A stretch of 64,000 nt of DNA from Tholera decimalis. Lineage: Eukaryota > Arthropoda > Insecta > Lepidoptera > Noctuidae. The position numbers and the translations under genes are program-made. This document shows, piece by piece, positions 22,661-34,900 of this stretch. The stretch covers positions 36,723,195 through 36,787,194 of the forward strand of contig OW964565.2 of NCBI GenBank assembly GCA_943138885.2, read 5' to 3'. The notes under the pieces are model-generated. The model was not told the DNA's origin, did no database searches, and worked only from the letters and a program-made list of their open reading frames with translations. How positions within the stretch are numbered: the first letter of the stretch is position 1; every line of letters begins with the position of its first letter.

Positions 22661-23247
22661 GATTATGACACAGCTTTGATGACCATCTCGGTGTATGAGG
22701 AATTGATCGGTGACACTTTAGTACCTATAGGTAGGTACTAATATTAGAAAGCGGAGAAGTTTGGTTGAACGGGCTAATCTTCGAAAGTGATGTGGGTGAA
22801 GTTTTGTTTGGAATTAGATTGAAGCTGGAGGAAAGTTGTGCTTTTTACCCGAATGTAAAGCATGAGGTTATGTTTTTTGTCGTGATAAACTACACGGGAG
22901 CGAAGCCCGCACGACTGCTGGTACATAATATGTCCTACGTTGAAAGAATAAAAGGAAGTTATAAAAAAAAGTGCATGGGGTATTTTGCAACCTTAACAAT
23001 GAGGGTAAATCTCTACTACCTACTTACAATCGGCTACTGCATTCGATATAGTAATAGCCATCACTTGTTTCAAAAAGCCGATGGACACCTGATAACAGAA
23101 CTTATAAAAGTTATATGCATAACAACCAAATCGACTACTTCCTTGTCAGACTAAAAACCTAAAGTACAATCAGGGACTGCAAAGTGTTACCGGGAGAAGA
23201 TTTGGTGTCACAACATAGACTCCTGGTTATGAAAGTAGTCATACATG

Positions 23248-23456
23248 TAGTGTTGCCCAAACGAGAGTCTCGCAAGAGTCTTGCAATTAGCGATTATCCT
23301 ATTGCTATTTATTAAACGGTAGTTGAGATCTCAGAACAATGTAACAGACTCTGTTACCTACATTGTTCTGAGATCTCAACTACCGTTTAATAAATAGCAA
23401 TAGAATAATCGCTAATTGCAAGACTCTTGCGAGACTCTCGTTTGGGCAACACTATA
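23248..23456. mobile_element. Foldback element with ~98-bp near-perfect arms
   Basis: 23248-23342 and 23357-23456 are reverse complements with about one mismatch; the short loop is itself near-palindromic (GTAACAGACTCTGTTAC). The ends read GTGTTGCCCAAACGAGAGTC with TA outside, consistent with a TA-targeting foldback MITE. Confidence 0.88.
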
Positions 23457-23904
23457 CATGATACAAAAAAGGCCTAAGTCACAAAAAACGCCTCCCTCTT
23501 AAAATAAAATGGCATTTGCTAGATAAGTCGGAATCTGCAAGGAAATTAAGAGGGAGTGGTAGATAAAAATAATGATAAATTACCGAAATGTAAATGAATG
23601 TTGGAAGGAGATGGCGCTGTGTAGTACCTACGAGTTCAGCAAAGACTATTTTGGGAGAGACGAAAGGGCACAACAGATAGCGATAGTTGGTTGTGGTCGA
23701 CAGAGATACAGAATGTGCTGAAGGAAATAAAAAGGAATTCAAGAAAAGCAGTAATTGGAAAATGACAATACTAGTCTGAAAGCTGTAAAGAGAAATTTTG
23801 TCTTGAAATAAAATAAACACCACTCTTGTTTTACAAGAAATTAGTATCTTTGTTCGCGAACGAAATGTCTAAACAGCGACGACATCTTTTTAAAAAAAAC
23901 CGGT

Positions 23905-24758
23905 CAAGTGTGTGTCGGGCCACGCGCAGTGTAGGGTTCCGTAGTTTTTATAACAGCCAAGTGCGTGTCGTATTCGCTGACTGATTGTTTCGTACCATGC
24001 TCTAACTAAAAGCCAAACATGACTACCTAACTAATTTGACTTCCTATACAAATCCTCACCTGATCCGACAATTTTGCACGAAAAGTTTTAATATTTTTTA
24101 GAGATTTGTATAAAACTTGTCATAGCCGGTGTTTTGAATTTAAATACGGACACAGAGCTACACTACTCAATCGTCACAAGAAGCTAGCACGATACAACTG
24201 GCGCTTAGTGCCATCTATCGACATTTCTGTAGAGTTGTTCGAAATTTTCGAGTCAAATACAATTGGTCGACTATTACTCGTAAACTTGTAAAGCCCACTT
24301 ATGTGTGATAGTTTTCCTTTAAATTTCGTTATATATAGGTACTACTGCCGTGACATTTGAATTTCTAACTATAACCGTTTAGTTGATAGAGGGGGAGGAC
24401 ACTTGACTCTAACGAAAATTGGTACTTTAAAGCTTGATAAGTTACGAACGGTTTACTTAATCAAAAAACGGTCTTACCAAACCCTTAATATTTTTGAAAG
24501 ACCTATCCAACGACATCCCACACTATGGGAGAACGAAAAAAAAATTATCATCCCACTTTACATGTATGAGAGGTACCCTAAATAATTGTTTTTTTCAAAA
24601 TTTTATTTTACCACTTTTTCGGCGTCATTAACGTGTATACTCATGCCAAAGTACAACTTTCTAGTACCAATAGTTTTTGAGCTAAACCGCGGACAGACGG
24701 ACAGACAGACGGACATGGCGAAACTATAAGGGTTCCTTGTTGAATACGGAACCCTAAA
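23905..24758 (+). repeat. Interspersed repeat family F, copy 1
   Basis: Begins CCGGTCAAGTGTGTGTCGGG, AGGGTTCCGTAG, and ends GACAGACGGACATGGCGAAA, then TACGGAACCCTAAAA. The AGGGTTCCGTA block stands at both ends in inverted form. Non-coding. Other copies: 27195, 46286, 46679, 48180, 53250 and 55325. Confidence 0.65.
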
Positions 24759-24769
24759 AATGGAGTAAC

Positions 24770-25065
24770 TTCTCCCGTTTTCTCAACATTTCCCTTCACT
24801 GCTCTGCTCCTATTGATTGTAGCGTGATGAAAAGTATACTATAACCAGCTCAGGAGTATGAAAAATAATTGTACCAAGTTTCGTTAAAATCCGTTGAGTA
24901 GTTGTTGTTTCTATAACGGTTATACAGACAGAAAGACAAAAATTTTACTGATTGCAGTTTTGGCATCAGTACCTATCGATCCCTAATCACCCCCTGATAG
25001 TTATTTTGTGAATATATTTCATGTACAGAATTGACCTCTCTACAGATTTATTATAAGTATAGATT
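24770..25065 (-). repeat. Helitron-like remnant
   Basis: Blocks CTCTGCTCCTATTGATTGTA and TTATTATAAGTATAGATT match the element at 60011-60253. Confidence 0.45.
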
Positions 25066-26176
25066 AAACAAATAATTATTTACAAAGTTACAAGATTTCG
25101 AAATCAGCCACAGGGCCACAGTTACTGGAATTCTCGCATCACACTTGAGCAAGGTAAGCATTTTTGGGTCCGGCTTCCCTTTTATGAAAATACACCCTTC
25201 GCCACTGGTCCCTACACTACTTCCCCCCAAAATTTTACAAAAAAATTCCTATCAAATTAACTATTTAATGTTTACCAAAAACTTAACAGTAAAACACAAA
25301 GTATACACATAAGTAATACACAATTCTAATGTTACATATTGCGATAAGCACTGGTTACAATAAATACATTACACGGTGGGCGGATCATATTACGCGTAGC
25401 TGGCTTGTGGCGGCTGTTGCGGGATTGTGATGCAGTTAGAAATGAAACTTATATTGTTGCACAGTGACACATTTACAATATAATTGTTTATACTAACATT
25501 AACTAGCCGATTCAGCTTGTTCGCTATACTAGCTTAAAATACAGGTTGCGGTCATTCATTTTTCAGAAGCCGACTTTTTGGTATCCCGTTTGGCGATACA
25601 ATAAAAACTTAATAGCTACGTTTTAAGGGTAGTTGCCGTAACTTCCACTCTGCAATAAATAGATTAACACCATATAGGTCGGCAGCTTCCGTTACGGCAA
25701 CGCCAAACAAAATAATGATGTAAAACAATGAAATTATGTTTACAATTATTCCTTATTCATTAAACCTTGCAGGTGGTCTGTCCAAAATTCGAGGATCTGT
25801 GACTTGATGGAGATTTGTGCTAGATCACTGGCTTGGTCTTCTGATTTCACTGGTTGCATCATTTTGTATAAAGTTCGCACTCACGTGGCAATTACTACTG
25901 TTGCGCAATTTGTGTGACACGTGTAAAACTTGCTTGAATCCTTTATCCAGTCCTTTGACCTGGATATTCCCTAGATGAGTCCTGCTTCGTCTGGTGTGGC
26001 GATTCGGGTTGATTGAAAGTCGGTGTTATATAGACCGAATATATTTTACGCGAAACCCTTAGAGAACCTTTCGTACCGACCAGTGCGCAGTAACCAGTAA
26101 CTGGTCGTCCTGCTCGCATACATTTTGCTGCCCTTGCACTCTGCCATACATACTTACATGTGTTCCTACAATAGCA
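25066..26176. other. Intergenic, unassigned
   Basis: No gene. A polypurine-like GGGGGGAAG on the minus strand (near 25220-25230) and the PBS-like motif at 26288 hint at LTR-retrotransposon remnants, but no LTR pair could be drawn. Confidence 0.3.
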
Positions 26177-26500
26177 TAATCAACTTTGTCAATCGTATAA
26201 CATAGGTACAAACTAAATAGGAGCCAAAAAAGTCGCGCGTCTTCCGAAGAATCCTCGCGCATTCTCGAGAATTCCCCTAGTTACTTTTGGCGCCGTCTGT
26301 GGAATCCGCGGGAAGTGGCGCGAACGGTGAGTCGGTTGGGTCGGTTACAGCAGTGCGGTGCCAAACTAATAGATCTAGACTGAACGTCCCTCATGGTGCA
26401 GTCGCGCGAGAATTCTCAAGCATTCCAGCGAATTTGCGCGACTTCTCGCGTCATGAGGCAAAATTGACGCTTCCATTCCGCGGCGGTAGAAATTGAGCCT
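26177..26500 (+). repeat. Dispersed repeat G, copy 1 (possible LTR-element remnant)
   Basis: From ACTTTGTCAATCGTATAACA to AAATTGAGCCTAA, repeated at 29786-30131 in the same orientation. Contains TTTTGGCGCCGTCTGTGG, which resembles a primer-binding site next to an LTR. No coding part is present. Confidence 0.5.
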
Positions 26501-26573
26501 AAATGTACCTATGCATTGAAACGTGCCGCGCCGTTGCCTCGCTCCCGCTGACATCGTGTGAAATAGAATGTTT

Positions 26574-26790
26574 TTGATTAACTTCTGTCTGCGACGTCGT
26601 TCGCGTGGGAGTTTTCCTGCATAAATTTCGATCCCGTGGGGATTCCGGGATAAAAAGCCTAGCGTAGGTATGTGTATAGCATACCCTGTGTTATTCCAGT
26701 ATGTCAACTATCTACGTACCAAATTTCATTTAGATCCGTTCGTTCAGTAGATTTTGCTTGAAAGAGAAAGCGACGTACCAAACGTAATAT
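26574..26790 (-). mobile_element. Helitron-like element
   Basis: AACTTCTGTCTGCGACGTCG, then ATCCCGTGGGGATTCCGGGA, to ATATTAGTAAGA; the CTAG terminus has been altered. Confidence 0.55.
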
Positions 26791-27194
26791 ATTAGTAAGA
26801 AGTAAGATTTTGAACGCTTCACCGCGGGAACATAGGTGGAATGAGCTATAAGAAGGTCATGCCTTTAACTGGATATAATAAAACTTCATTTGTTCACTTC
26901 ACCTACGTTTTCACGGTGAGATATTTACAGAATTTCATAGCTATATGAAATTCTGTCACGAATTCTGAAATACGAACATACCTTTCTGAGCTTATACGAT
27001 GCAAGAATGCTTAATCATTGTGTTCGTTAGATAGGGTAGTTATGTTTGTTTCAACATGATTTCTCTATTTGGTCAGCTATAAAAAAATCCAAAGGTTGTG
27101 CCTTCAAAGTTCAGGAGTAGGGATTGCCAACGTTCCGTAGAGCTGATGGGTGACGTCACGTGATATTTCAGCTCTGTTTATGGTCTTCATTTTT

Positions 27195-27450
27195 AGGGTT
27201 CCATACCCAAAGGGTAAAAATGGGACCCTATTACTAAGGCTCCGCTGCCTGTCTGTCACCAGGCTGTATCTCATGAACCGTGATAGCTAGACAGTTGAAA
27301 TTGTCACAGATTATGTATTTCTGTTGCCGCTATAACAACAACGCCTAAAAAAAAAATATTTAAGGGGGGCTCCCACACAACAAATGTATTTTATTTTGCC
27401 GTTTTTTATAGATAATGGTACGGAACCCTTCGACTGACTCACACTTAGAC
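27195..27450 (-). repeat. Interspersed repeat family F, truncated copy 2
   Basis: TTAGGGTTCCATACCCAAAG at one end and GGTACGGAACCC at the other, with CTGCCTGTCTGTCACC inside; shortened. Confidence 0.5.
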
Positions 27451-27744
27451 TGACACAAAGAAAAGATACTTGTCTAATATTTTTTGGGAATTTAAGTGAC
27501 GGGCTAAACATTGTATTTCGGAAAATACCTTAATAGCTTAGTTTATTGAGCATTTTTCTCATTGGGTCGTGCTAAGTTAAGCAACGTTGCCGATCGTCGG
27601 TCGGTCTGTGGCTGAGTTATCACCGTAACATATCCAGATTCTTCTGCGCCTCGAAAAACATGTTAAATCGTTGCTCCCGGCTTTAATTTGTACATCTTTG
27701 TCAATTTTTACAGGAAGTCATGGCAGAAGCCAGAATATATTTAT

Positions 27745-28035
27745 AACAGGTTCGCGTTTGACCACCATCTCACCTGATGGTAAGTGATGATGTGGTCGAA
27801 GATGAAGCACGCTAACCTAAAAGTAACCTATTCACTCTTGACTTAAAGGCCTAGGTTATAGCTATCGGAAAACACAGACTCCGGCAGGGAATTCCACTCC
27901 TTAGCCGTACGCAGAATGAAAGTATTCCCAAAACGTTTTGTGCGTGTGGGTGGGATGTCCACCATGTAACGATGGCGCATCGCCGTTTGTCTTGTAGTCC
28001 GATGATGGAACGGGCTTGGCGGAATTAGATTGTGT
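27745..28035 (-). pseudogene. LINE family J1, 3' fragment
   Basis: Minus strand: KIHNLIPPSPFHHRTTRQT, FGNTFILRTAKEWNSLPESV, then a frame break and the 3' UTR. Confidence 0.75.
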
Positions 28036-28147
28036 ATTTTCATTTGAAACTGCTCTTGCTCTTGTCAAGGGATATCGAGTTATCCAGCTACTTGGTTGTG
28101 TAGTTCAGATAAGAAGTCGCTCCGTGTAAAACACTAGTATTCAGCTG

Positions 28148-28480
28148 CCACCAATAGCCCAATGGCTAAAGTGTCAGACTTATGATCGAGAGGTTGCGGG
28201 GATTCGAATCTCCACCATTAAGGTGTGTCCAAACATTGAGCAGCAAGAGCGCGTCAGCAACACGCGGCATTTCTAGGACACGTTTCTGCCGCGCTCTAGT
28301 TAGGATAAAGCCGACTAATGTTTGCGCGGCAGTCGTCTAAACACAGAGCGGTGGGCTGCGCCCGATTGCCGCTCCATGTTTGGACACACCTTTACTCTAT
28401 TACCGTGAACCCACTCCGGACACAAGTATATTAGCTTAGTTGGAGGTTTTAACAAGATTGCTAGTAAAGTGAATTTTAGA
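28148..28480 (+). mobile_element. tRNA-derived SINE (family S1), split by a MITE
   Basis: Head AATGGCTAAAGTGTCAGACT and GGGGATTCGAATCTCC (B-box-like), tail AGCTTAGTTGGAGG and CAAGATTGCTAGTAA. A 171-base MITE interrupts it at 28221-28391. Confidence 0.7.
28221..28391. mobile_element. 171-bp PIF/Harbinger-like MITE inside the SINE
   Basis: Ends AGGTGTGTCCAAACAT and ATGTTTGGACACACCT; TTA on both sides (28218-28220, 28392-28394). Removing it and one TTA restores the SINE sequence seen in other copies. Confidence 0.85.
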
Positions 28481-28548
28481 CGCATTGCTAGTGCTAAACA
28501 GATGGTGAGATATTTTATAAATGAAGAGTATTATAGGATGGTCAAGGA

Positions 28549-28737
28549 TCCATACTAATATTATAAATGCGAAAGTAACTCTGTCTGTCTATTAACTTTT
28601 CACGCCTAAACCGCTGAACCGTTTTAGATGAAATTTGGTATGGGAATAGTTTAGGACCCTGGGAAGGACATAGGATAGTTTTTATCACAGAGAGTTTTTA
28701 TCCCACGCGAACGATGTCGCAGGCAGAAGCGAGTGTT
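28549..28737 (+). mobile_element. Helitron-like element just past the mIF2 stop codon
   Basis: Starts TCCATACTAATATTATAAATG and ends GTCGCAGGCAGAAGCGAG (CTAG lost). It ends ~48 bases from the mIF2 stop codon, so it may contribute to that gene's 3' UTR or polyadenylation. Confidence 0.65.
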
Positions 28738-28784
28738 AAATAAAACACCAACAAATCTATCATAGTAAATATATTATAGAGTAT

Positions 28785-28954
28785 CTAAAAGCCGGGGTCC
28801 CACGCGGTCTTGTTGGTCACGTCGACCATCTTGTAGCACACGACGGTGTCCCCCGGCTGGACGTCGAACGGCTGCTCGAACCGAAGCCCGCATTCCATGT
28901 CGCGCTTTACTGTAGGAACTTCATCTTTTAAATGCTTCATTGATGCTAGTTTAC
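28785..28954 (-). CDS. mIF2: mIF2 last coding exon H (C2 domain end)
   Basis: Acceptor TTTACAG; stop TAG at 28787-28785. Encodes KLASMKHLKDEVPTVKRD through TNKTAWDPGF, the family's C-terminus. No canonical AATAAA lies in the next 45 bases on this strand. Confidence 0.96.
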
Positions 28955-31900
28955 CTGTAAATTGGAGTAGAATAAGTGTGTCAATCGAGCATAATAATAC
29001 CACAATAATTCGTTCAAATTTGGCATTGTATACAGCTAAAAATATAATTAAAGTTTACACTAGGATCAGAATGAGGAACATCTTTGTTTGAACTAGATAA
29101 AGAATATCTGTATTTCAAACATCAGCGCTCTTCCTTTAGCATGCACCGCTTCACTATAAAATAAGTTTCACCAGTGTACAACAATGAAATGCTGATAATA
29201 GCAAACAGTACAATTAATAAAGATCAGAGAATTGGATGGAAAAAGAACAAGACATACGACCATTCTTAATTAAAATAAAAGATTTGAATTGTATAACAAT
29301 GCATTTTTTTGATAATTTTAATTGATTTAGCCTATAATGTGCCTTCAGGCAGTCGCTCTATATTAATATTTCAAAGAGGTATTTGTTTGATAGTTTATGT
29401 AAGGGTTAATCTCTGGAACTACTGATTTCATTTATTTTTTTATGGTAGTGTGCATTATTTGTGAGTGCTATAGGCTAAACAATGATTCGAAATCCACGCG
29501 GACGAAGTCACGGGCGAAAGGTAAAATACACTCAGCTGCATTCGGTAATACTGGAAGACCGACCCCAAAATATTTGGGATAAATGCTATATCCATCACGC
29601 GCGCCCATTGTAAGTTAGTGGATATCGCATGTCTACGGATTTTTCGGAACTAGAACACGGATTCCCTACAACTTTATCCTTCATCGATTTGTGTCTGGTT
29701 GGATTCCAACCCACGAATCAGGCTCAATTTACCGAGGAATGGAATGGAAGCAACTTTTTGCAACGAAATTGTACATAGCGTAATGAACTTTGTCAATCGT
29801 ATAACATAGGTACAAACTAAATAGGAGCCAAAAAAGGTCGCGAGTCTTCCGGGGAATCCTCGCGCATTCTCGAGAATTCCCCTAGCTACCGTCGGCTCCG
29901 TCTGTGGAATCCGCGGGAAGTGGCGCGAAGGGGAGTCGGTTGGGTCGGTCACGGCAGTGCGGTGCCAAACTAATAGGTCTAGACTGAACGTCCCATATGG
30001 CGCAGTCGCGCGAATTCGCTGGAAATTGGAATGCGCGAGAATACTCGAGCATTCCAGCGAATTTGCACGCCTTCTCGCGTCATGAGGCGAAATTGACGCT
30101 TCCATTCCGCGGAGGTGTAAATTGAGCCTAAGTCGTGCCTGTAAGCCCTCGACAATTTTTTCTCTCACTATCGACATAACATATTCGGATTCTTCCATGC
30201 CCCAGAAAGTACTTTAAGCCTTTGGTACCAGCTGTCATTTGTATATCTCTGGTCGATACGGGTAGTCAGATGAAGTCAGAAACTTTTAGGCTTCGTTCAC
30301 GTATTGTATATATTGTTTCGAGTTTCCGATATTTCGGTATGACTGCAAGCGTCATGATCACGGTAAAAAGAAAAGTCATATTATTATATCGGTCAGACAA
30401 AACGAGTGGTAAGCTTGCAGAAATTCGGAACACGTTAGGGATGTGAAAAATAATGATGTTCAAAGGAGATGTTTCATTTTGGGCTACCATTAGTACACCA
30501 CATAGATAAATAGAAAAAATAATAGGGATCATCATAAAAATACTCAAAAAATTATTTGAAGACGGGTAGAGCTGTGATAAATTATTATTTGGGAAGATTT
30601 TGATTATGATAACCCTTGTTTTAGGGAAGCCATGATAATCGTGTTTGACAGATTTAAGTTTCGTGACGTTTGGTGTCTTTCTGTGAGTCGTAGAGATGAG
30701 CAAGTGAAAAAAATATAAATCGATTAATATCGAATCGATATTTTTAAGCTATATGAATTATTATCAAGTCAAAAATCTATATTTTCCGTAAAAGTAATGC
30801 ACGTAATTAACATTTGACTCCAGCCACCGCGGATGAAGTACCGGGCGTCGGGGATCGCGAGCCGATCTTGCCGGCGAGCAGGGGTAGCTCACCGTCCGGT
30901 AAGGACCAGGCCTGGGTCGGCGGCGCCGAGTGTTCCACGCGCGCCTCAAAGAGTCGTCAGCACCAGTGACGGGGCCTCATAGGGCCATTATATATATATA
31001 TATAATATATATATATTCCACAACTTTTTCACACAACGCCATCTAGTCCCAAACTAAGCAGAGCTTGTGGTATGGGTACTAGACAACTGATAAACATACA
31101 TATATATTTCTAAATACATACATATTATAGATAAATTACACCCAGACAAAGAACAAATGACCGAGCTCATCACACAAACATTTGTCCTAGGTGGGAATCG
31201 AACCCACGACCTTGCGCATAGCAGTCAGGGCCACTGACCACTATACCAACGGGCCTGTCAATTGCCTGCCGGGGTTGCGGGTATATTCTAAAGAGATACC
31301 GTGGCCCCGGAACTTAAAGGCAGCTTGAAGGGAACAGGGTGGGTTTTTAGTCAGTAGAAGTCTGACACGCTCTTCCGCTTCTCGAGAACAAAAAAAGGAA
31401 AACTAATCTAAAGATATATGCATATTCTGATGGCACAAACGTGCTGACGAACTGGTGCGACATTTGAACTACTGCCCGGATGTGACAAGGTTAGTATAAG
31501 TAAGACTATTGTATACTAAAGTGAATTAAAAAAAATATCGATTTATTGAGATTTAAAATATTATGAAAAATTTCGATATTTTTACCCAAGCCTAGTGAGT
31601 CGTCGGGGTTATATTTGCGCCGTGTTGGATTGAATGTTTTCGAAGTTTTTAGTGATTATTTTATTTTGCGACCAAGTATATTTCTAAGGACATTGATTGA
31701 TTGCTTCTCTGTTGACCCCAGCTTTGTTATATGGTTTTTGATTCGCCTGTGATTTAGATTCCATCGTTTGCGGTATTCTACAATGACAAGTTCAGTTTCA
31801 GGTATATCTGCTTTAGCCCATGCATTTACTTATTATTTTGTTAACATGCTATTACTATATGATGTGATCTTCCCATTTTCCATATTCTAATAGATTTAAC

Positions 31901-34900
31901 TCATATTTATTCCAGTTTGTGTACAATGGCGTGCCTGCAGTGTACCTATGTTATAGATGAAAATTAACCATATTTTGGAGAGCATAGAAGCACCGTTTTT
32001 TTTTCCTGGATAGAGTATTGATAAGGGATGATGCGGAATAAATAAAAAAAATATAAAGTATTTAAGTCTCTACAAGTTGTTTTAATTATATACTGGTTTT
32101 TCATCCTCTTACTATCACCAATAACAGAAGTTATCTACTTGCACAATAACATGCAGTTGTCAGGTACTGAACAGCTCACTGCTCTCTTATGCATTATCGC
32201 AGTCCACAGATTATTGACAAGCACTAAAGAATGAAACAGCACATTTTGCTACACATTAGAATACAGTACTACACAATAAATATACATTCAAGCCTTCGTT
32301 TTTTGTTTCCAATATAACCAATGTCTAGCTGCTGAAATATGTATAAGGCAAAAGATGTGCTGCTGCAAGGCAGTAATATAATTATCCTGTCGTCTTATTT
32401 TACTATTATAACTATAAGGAATCCTAAGTATTTTCGGAATTCGTATGTTGATATTTTATTGTAGTTACAAATATCCATTGACTTCCGAGACGTCAAAAAC
32501 ACGATCCGTCAAACTGACATGTCAAAATGACATTCGAATCACTGTTCAATACCAACATGGCTGATCCGCCATATTTCTTGTGTTGCTCTCCTTGACCGAG
32601 ATAATTTGAATATCACAATAAAATTAAGCGAAATTATAGAAAATTAATATTAGAAAACGGTTACTACATTGTCCAGCTATATTTACATGTGATGTACATA
32701 GTGCTAGCCCAGGCTCCATACATTTCTGGAACATCTCCTTTTGAGGGCAAAAAAGTTTCAGTTGTGTAAAAACCTTTAAAGTGCGTAAAAGTGTGCGAGT
32801 GGAAACGATGAATTTTGCGTGTCGGGAACAAAATCGAGTTGTAGAACAGTGTTGATCACAACGAACGAGAAAGACGGTAGACCGAATCCTTTGCTCATAA
32901 ATGTACACCCGCGATGATTTCATTTGATCCGTGATCATGGCGCTTGCAACGTTGCCGAAATATCGGAAACTCGAAACAATAAATAAACATGGTAAATATC
33001 CCGTTTGTAAGTTTTGATGATATTGTAAGTCATCATGTTAGCTTTTTTCCGGGTGGGAAAATCATCGAATGACTTCTTCCACTCTGCGTTAAGCGAAGGG
33101 AGTGTCAGACTTCTACTGACTAAAAACCAACCCTGTTCCTTCAGCTGCCCTTAAGTTCCGGGGCCGCGGTATCTCGTTAGAGCATTCCCGCAACCCAAAC
33201 TGGCAATGCCCTATGGAGGCCCGTCACTAGTGCTGACATCTCTTTTTTCCGCCGACCTGGGCCTGGTCCTTACCGGACGGTGACCTACCCCTGTTCTCCG
33301 CCCGCAAGCTCATGTCTACGGTGGCCGGAGATCGGCTCGGGATCCCCGACGCCCGGGGCGTCTCCTGCGGCGTATGTTAAAAGACCCCTAGGTTATTGCT
33401 ATCAGGGAATACAAACTCCGGCAGAGAATTTCACTCTTTAGCTGTACAGTTAATTAAAGTATTCCCAAAATGTTTTACATATGGGCGACGATGGCTTTGA
33501 CGCCAGTCAATTTATTTAGTCAGTCAGTTTATTTATTTGTCTCAGACCATTGATCCATAAAGTGTTAGTAAAAAGCTAAACCTATTGTTAGTACAACTAA
33601 AACAAAAAACATCAATTTAATGTGCGACATGTACGCCTGTGCACACATGCCTACCAGCCCAGTAATGGTCCATCTATTTTCCAGTGTAACCAGAATGCGT
33701 GCAGAATGTATTATACAGTTACTCATCGATAACCGGTTAAACTGGAAGCTAATCCCGACATGATGGAGAATAAGCCCGGTTTACACATCAATAAGTACAG
33801 TAGCCAGTTGAGAACTCGGACAGTTAAGTAATAAGTAGTAAGTTGTAAGTAGCGTCCAAACGTAGGCGAGTAGTAGTCATAAGTTGCCATCCCGAGAAGA
33901 AGACTAGTCGCGTCGGTTGTTTATTGTTTTGTTTTTCCGTTTCTTTTCTTTTAAAGATTACTAGTAATGTGTGTAGAATTCACATTACAAGCAATCTTGT
34001 TAACCCCTCCAACTAAGCTAAATATGCTTGTCTGAAGTGGGTTCACGGCAATTGTGTAATGGGTGGGATTTGAACTTGCAGCCTCTTGATCACAAGTCCG
34101 ACACCTTATCTATTAGGCTATTGACGTTTGTTGTTTGGTTGTTTAGTTCCTCCGAAACAGTTGTTTTAATCCAGAAAATGGACGTTTAATTACTTAATAC
34201 CAATTTACGTGCATTTTGAATTATACAAACACCCATGTTTCAAGTATTCTTGCACAAAACCAAATGTAGTATTATCAGACCACTTCATTTTTACACAAAA
34301 AAATAACACGTGTTCGCGGCCACAACCTACTTAATGGACTATACTAAACTCGTCGTGAGAGAGGAGGCTACTTCGCACTGGACTCGCCGAAAAATAGGAT
34401 CGCGATCTATTTAACTCAACTTAATCAACAACTTACTACTTAACTCGCTTTTGCCGTTCAAACTACAATAACAACTTAACTCGCCGATGACGCAAGTTAA
34501 CTCGCTACTGTACTTATTGAAATGTAAACCAGGCTAAAGGCTAATCAAACTATAAAGTCAATCTAGTAGACCTACATACCTTCAAACACAACTTCTTGTC
34601 CCCTAACGACCCTGTACAAGGCGTTCTTCGCGAGAGATCCCTTAACACACCTGCAGCCTGCTACCGGTACCTTTTTCTTGTTTTCCGTCACCATGAACTG
34701 TTGTAAGACGTTCGCTTCACCTGAAAGGATAATTAAGAATAATACTCAATCAGCTACTAATTAGATATAAAAACTTTTTACCAAAAAATTAAACCGACTC
34801 CCAAAAACTAATTTTTTGGTAAAAAGTTTTTATTTCACTCTTTTTAGTTGGTCGATTTTTAATTTACCTAGTTAAAAGAGCCTAAATATCAACTACTTAT

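Larger units (their letters stand above)
30300..32990. repeat. Distant inverted repeat pair around 2.6 kb
   Basis: 30300-30365 (TTTCGAGTTTCCGATATTTC ... CATGATCAC) and 32932-32990 are reverse complements with few differences. They may be two independent repeat copies or the ends of one composite element. Confidence 0.45.

Noticed and set aside
23479..23823. Minus-strand frame of 114 codons with hydrophobic stretches
   Set aside because: No recognisable domain; low-complexity Phe/Leu/Ser content in AT-rich DNA.
31190..31258. A possible tRNA gene on the minus strand with good A and B boxes
   Set aside because: It is joined to a non-tRNA body and an (AT)n tail and interrupts an R1 LINE; the acceptor stem pairs poorly. 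It is the head of a SINE.
32548..32595. Short peptide starting MADPPYF after a good start context
   Set aside because: Stops after 12 codons, no splice donor in frame, and no support from neighbouring sequence.
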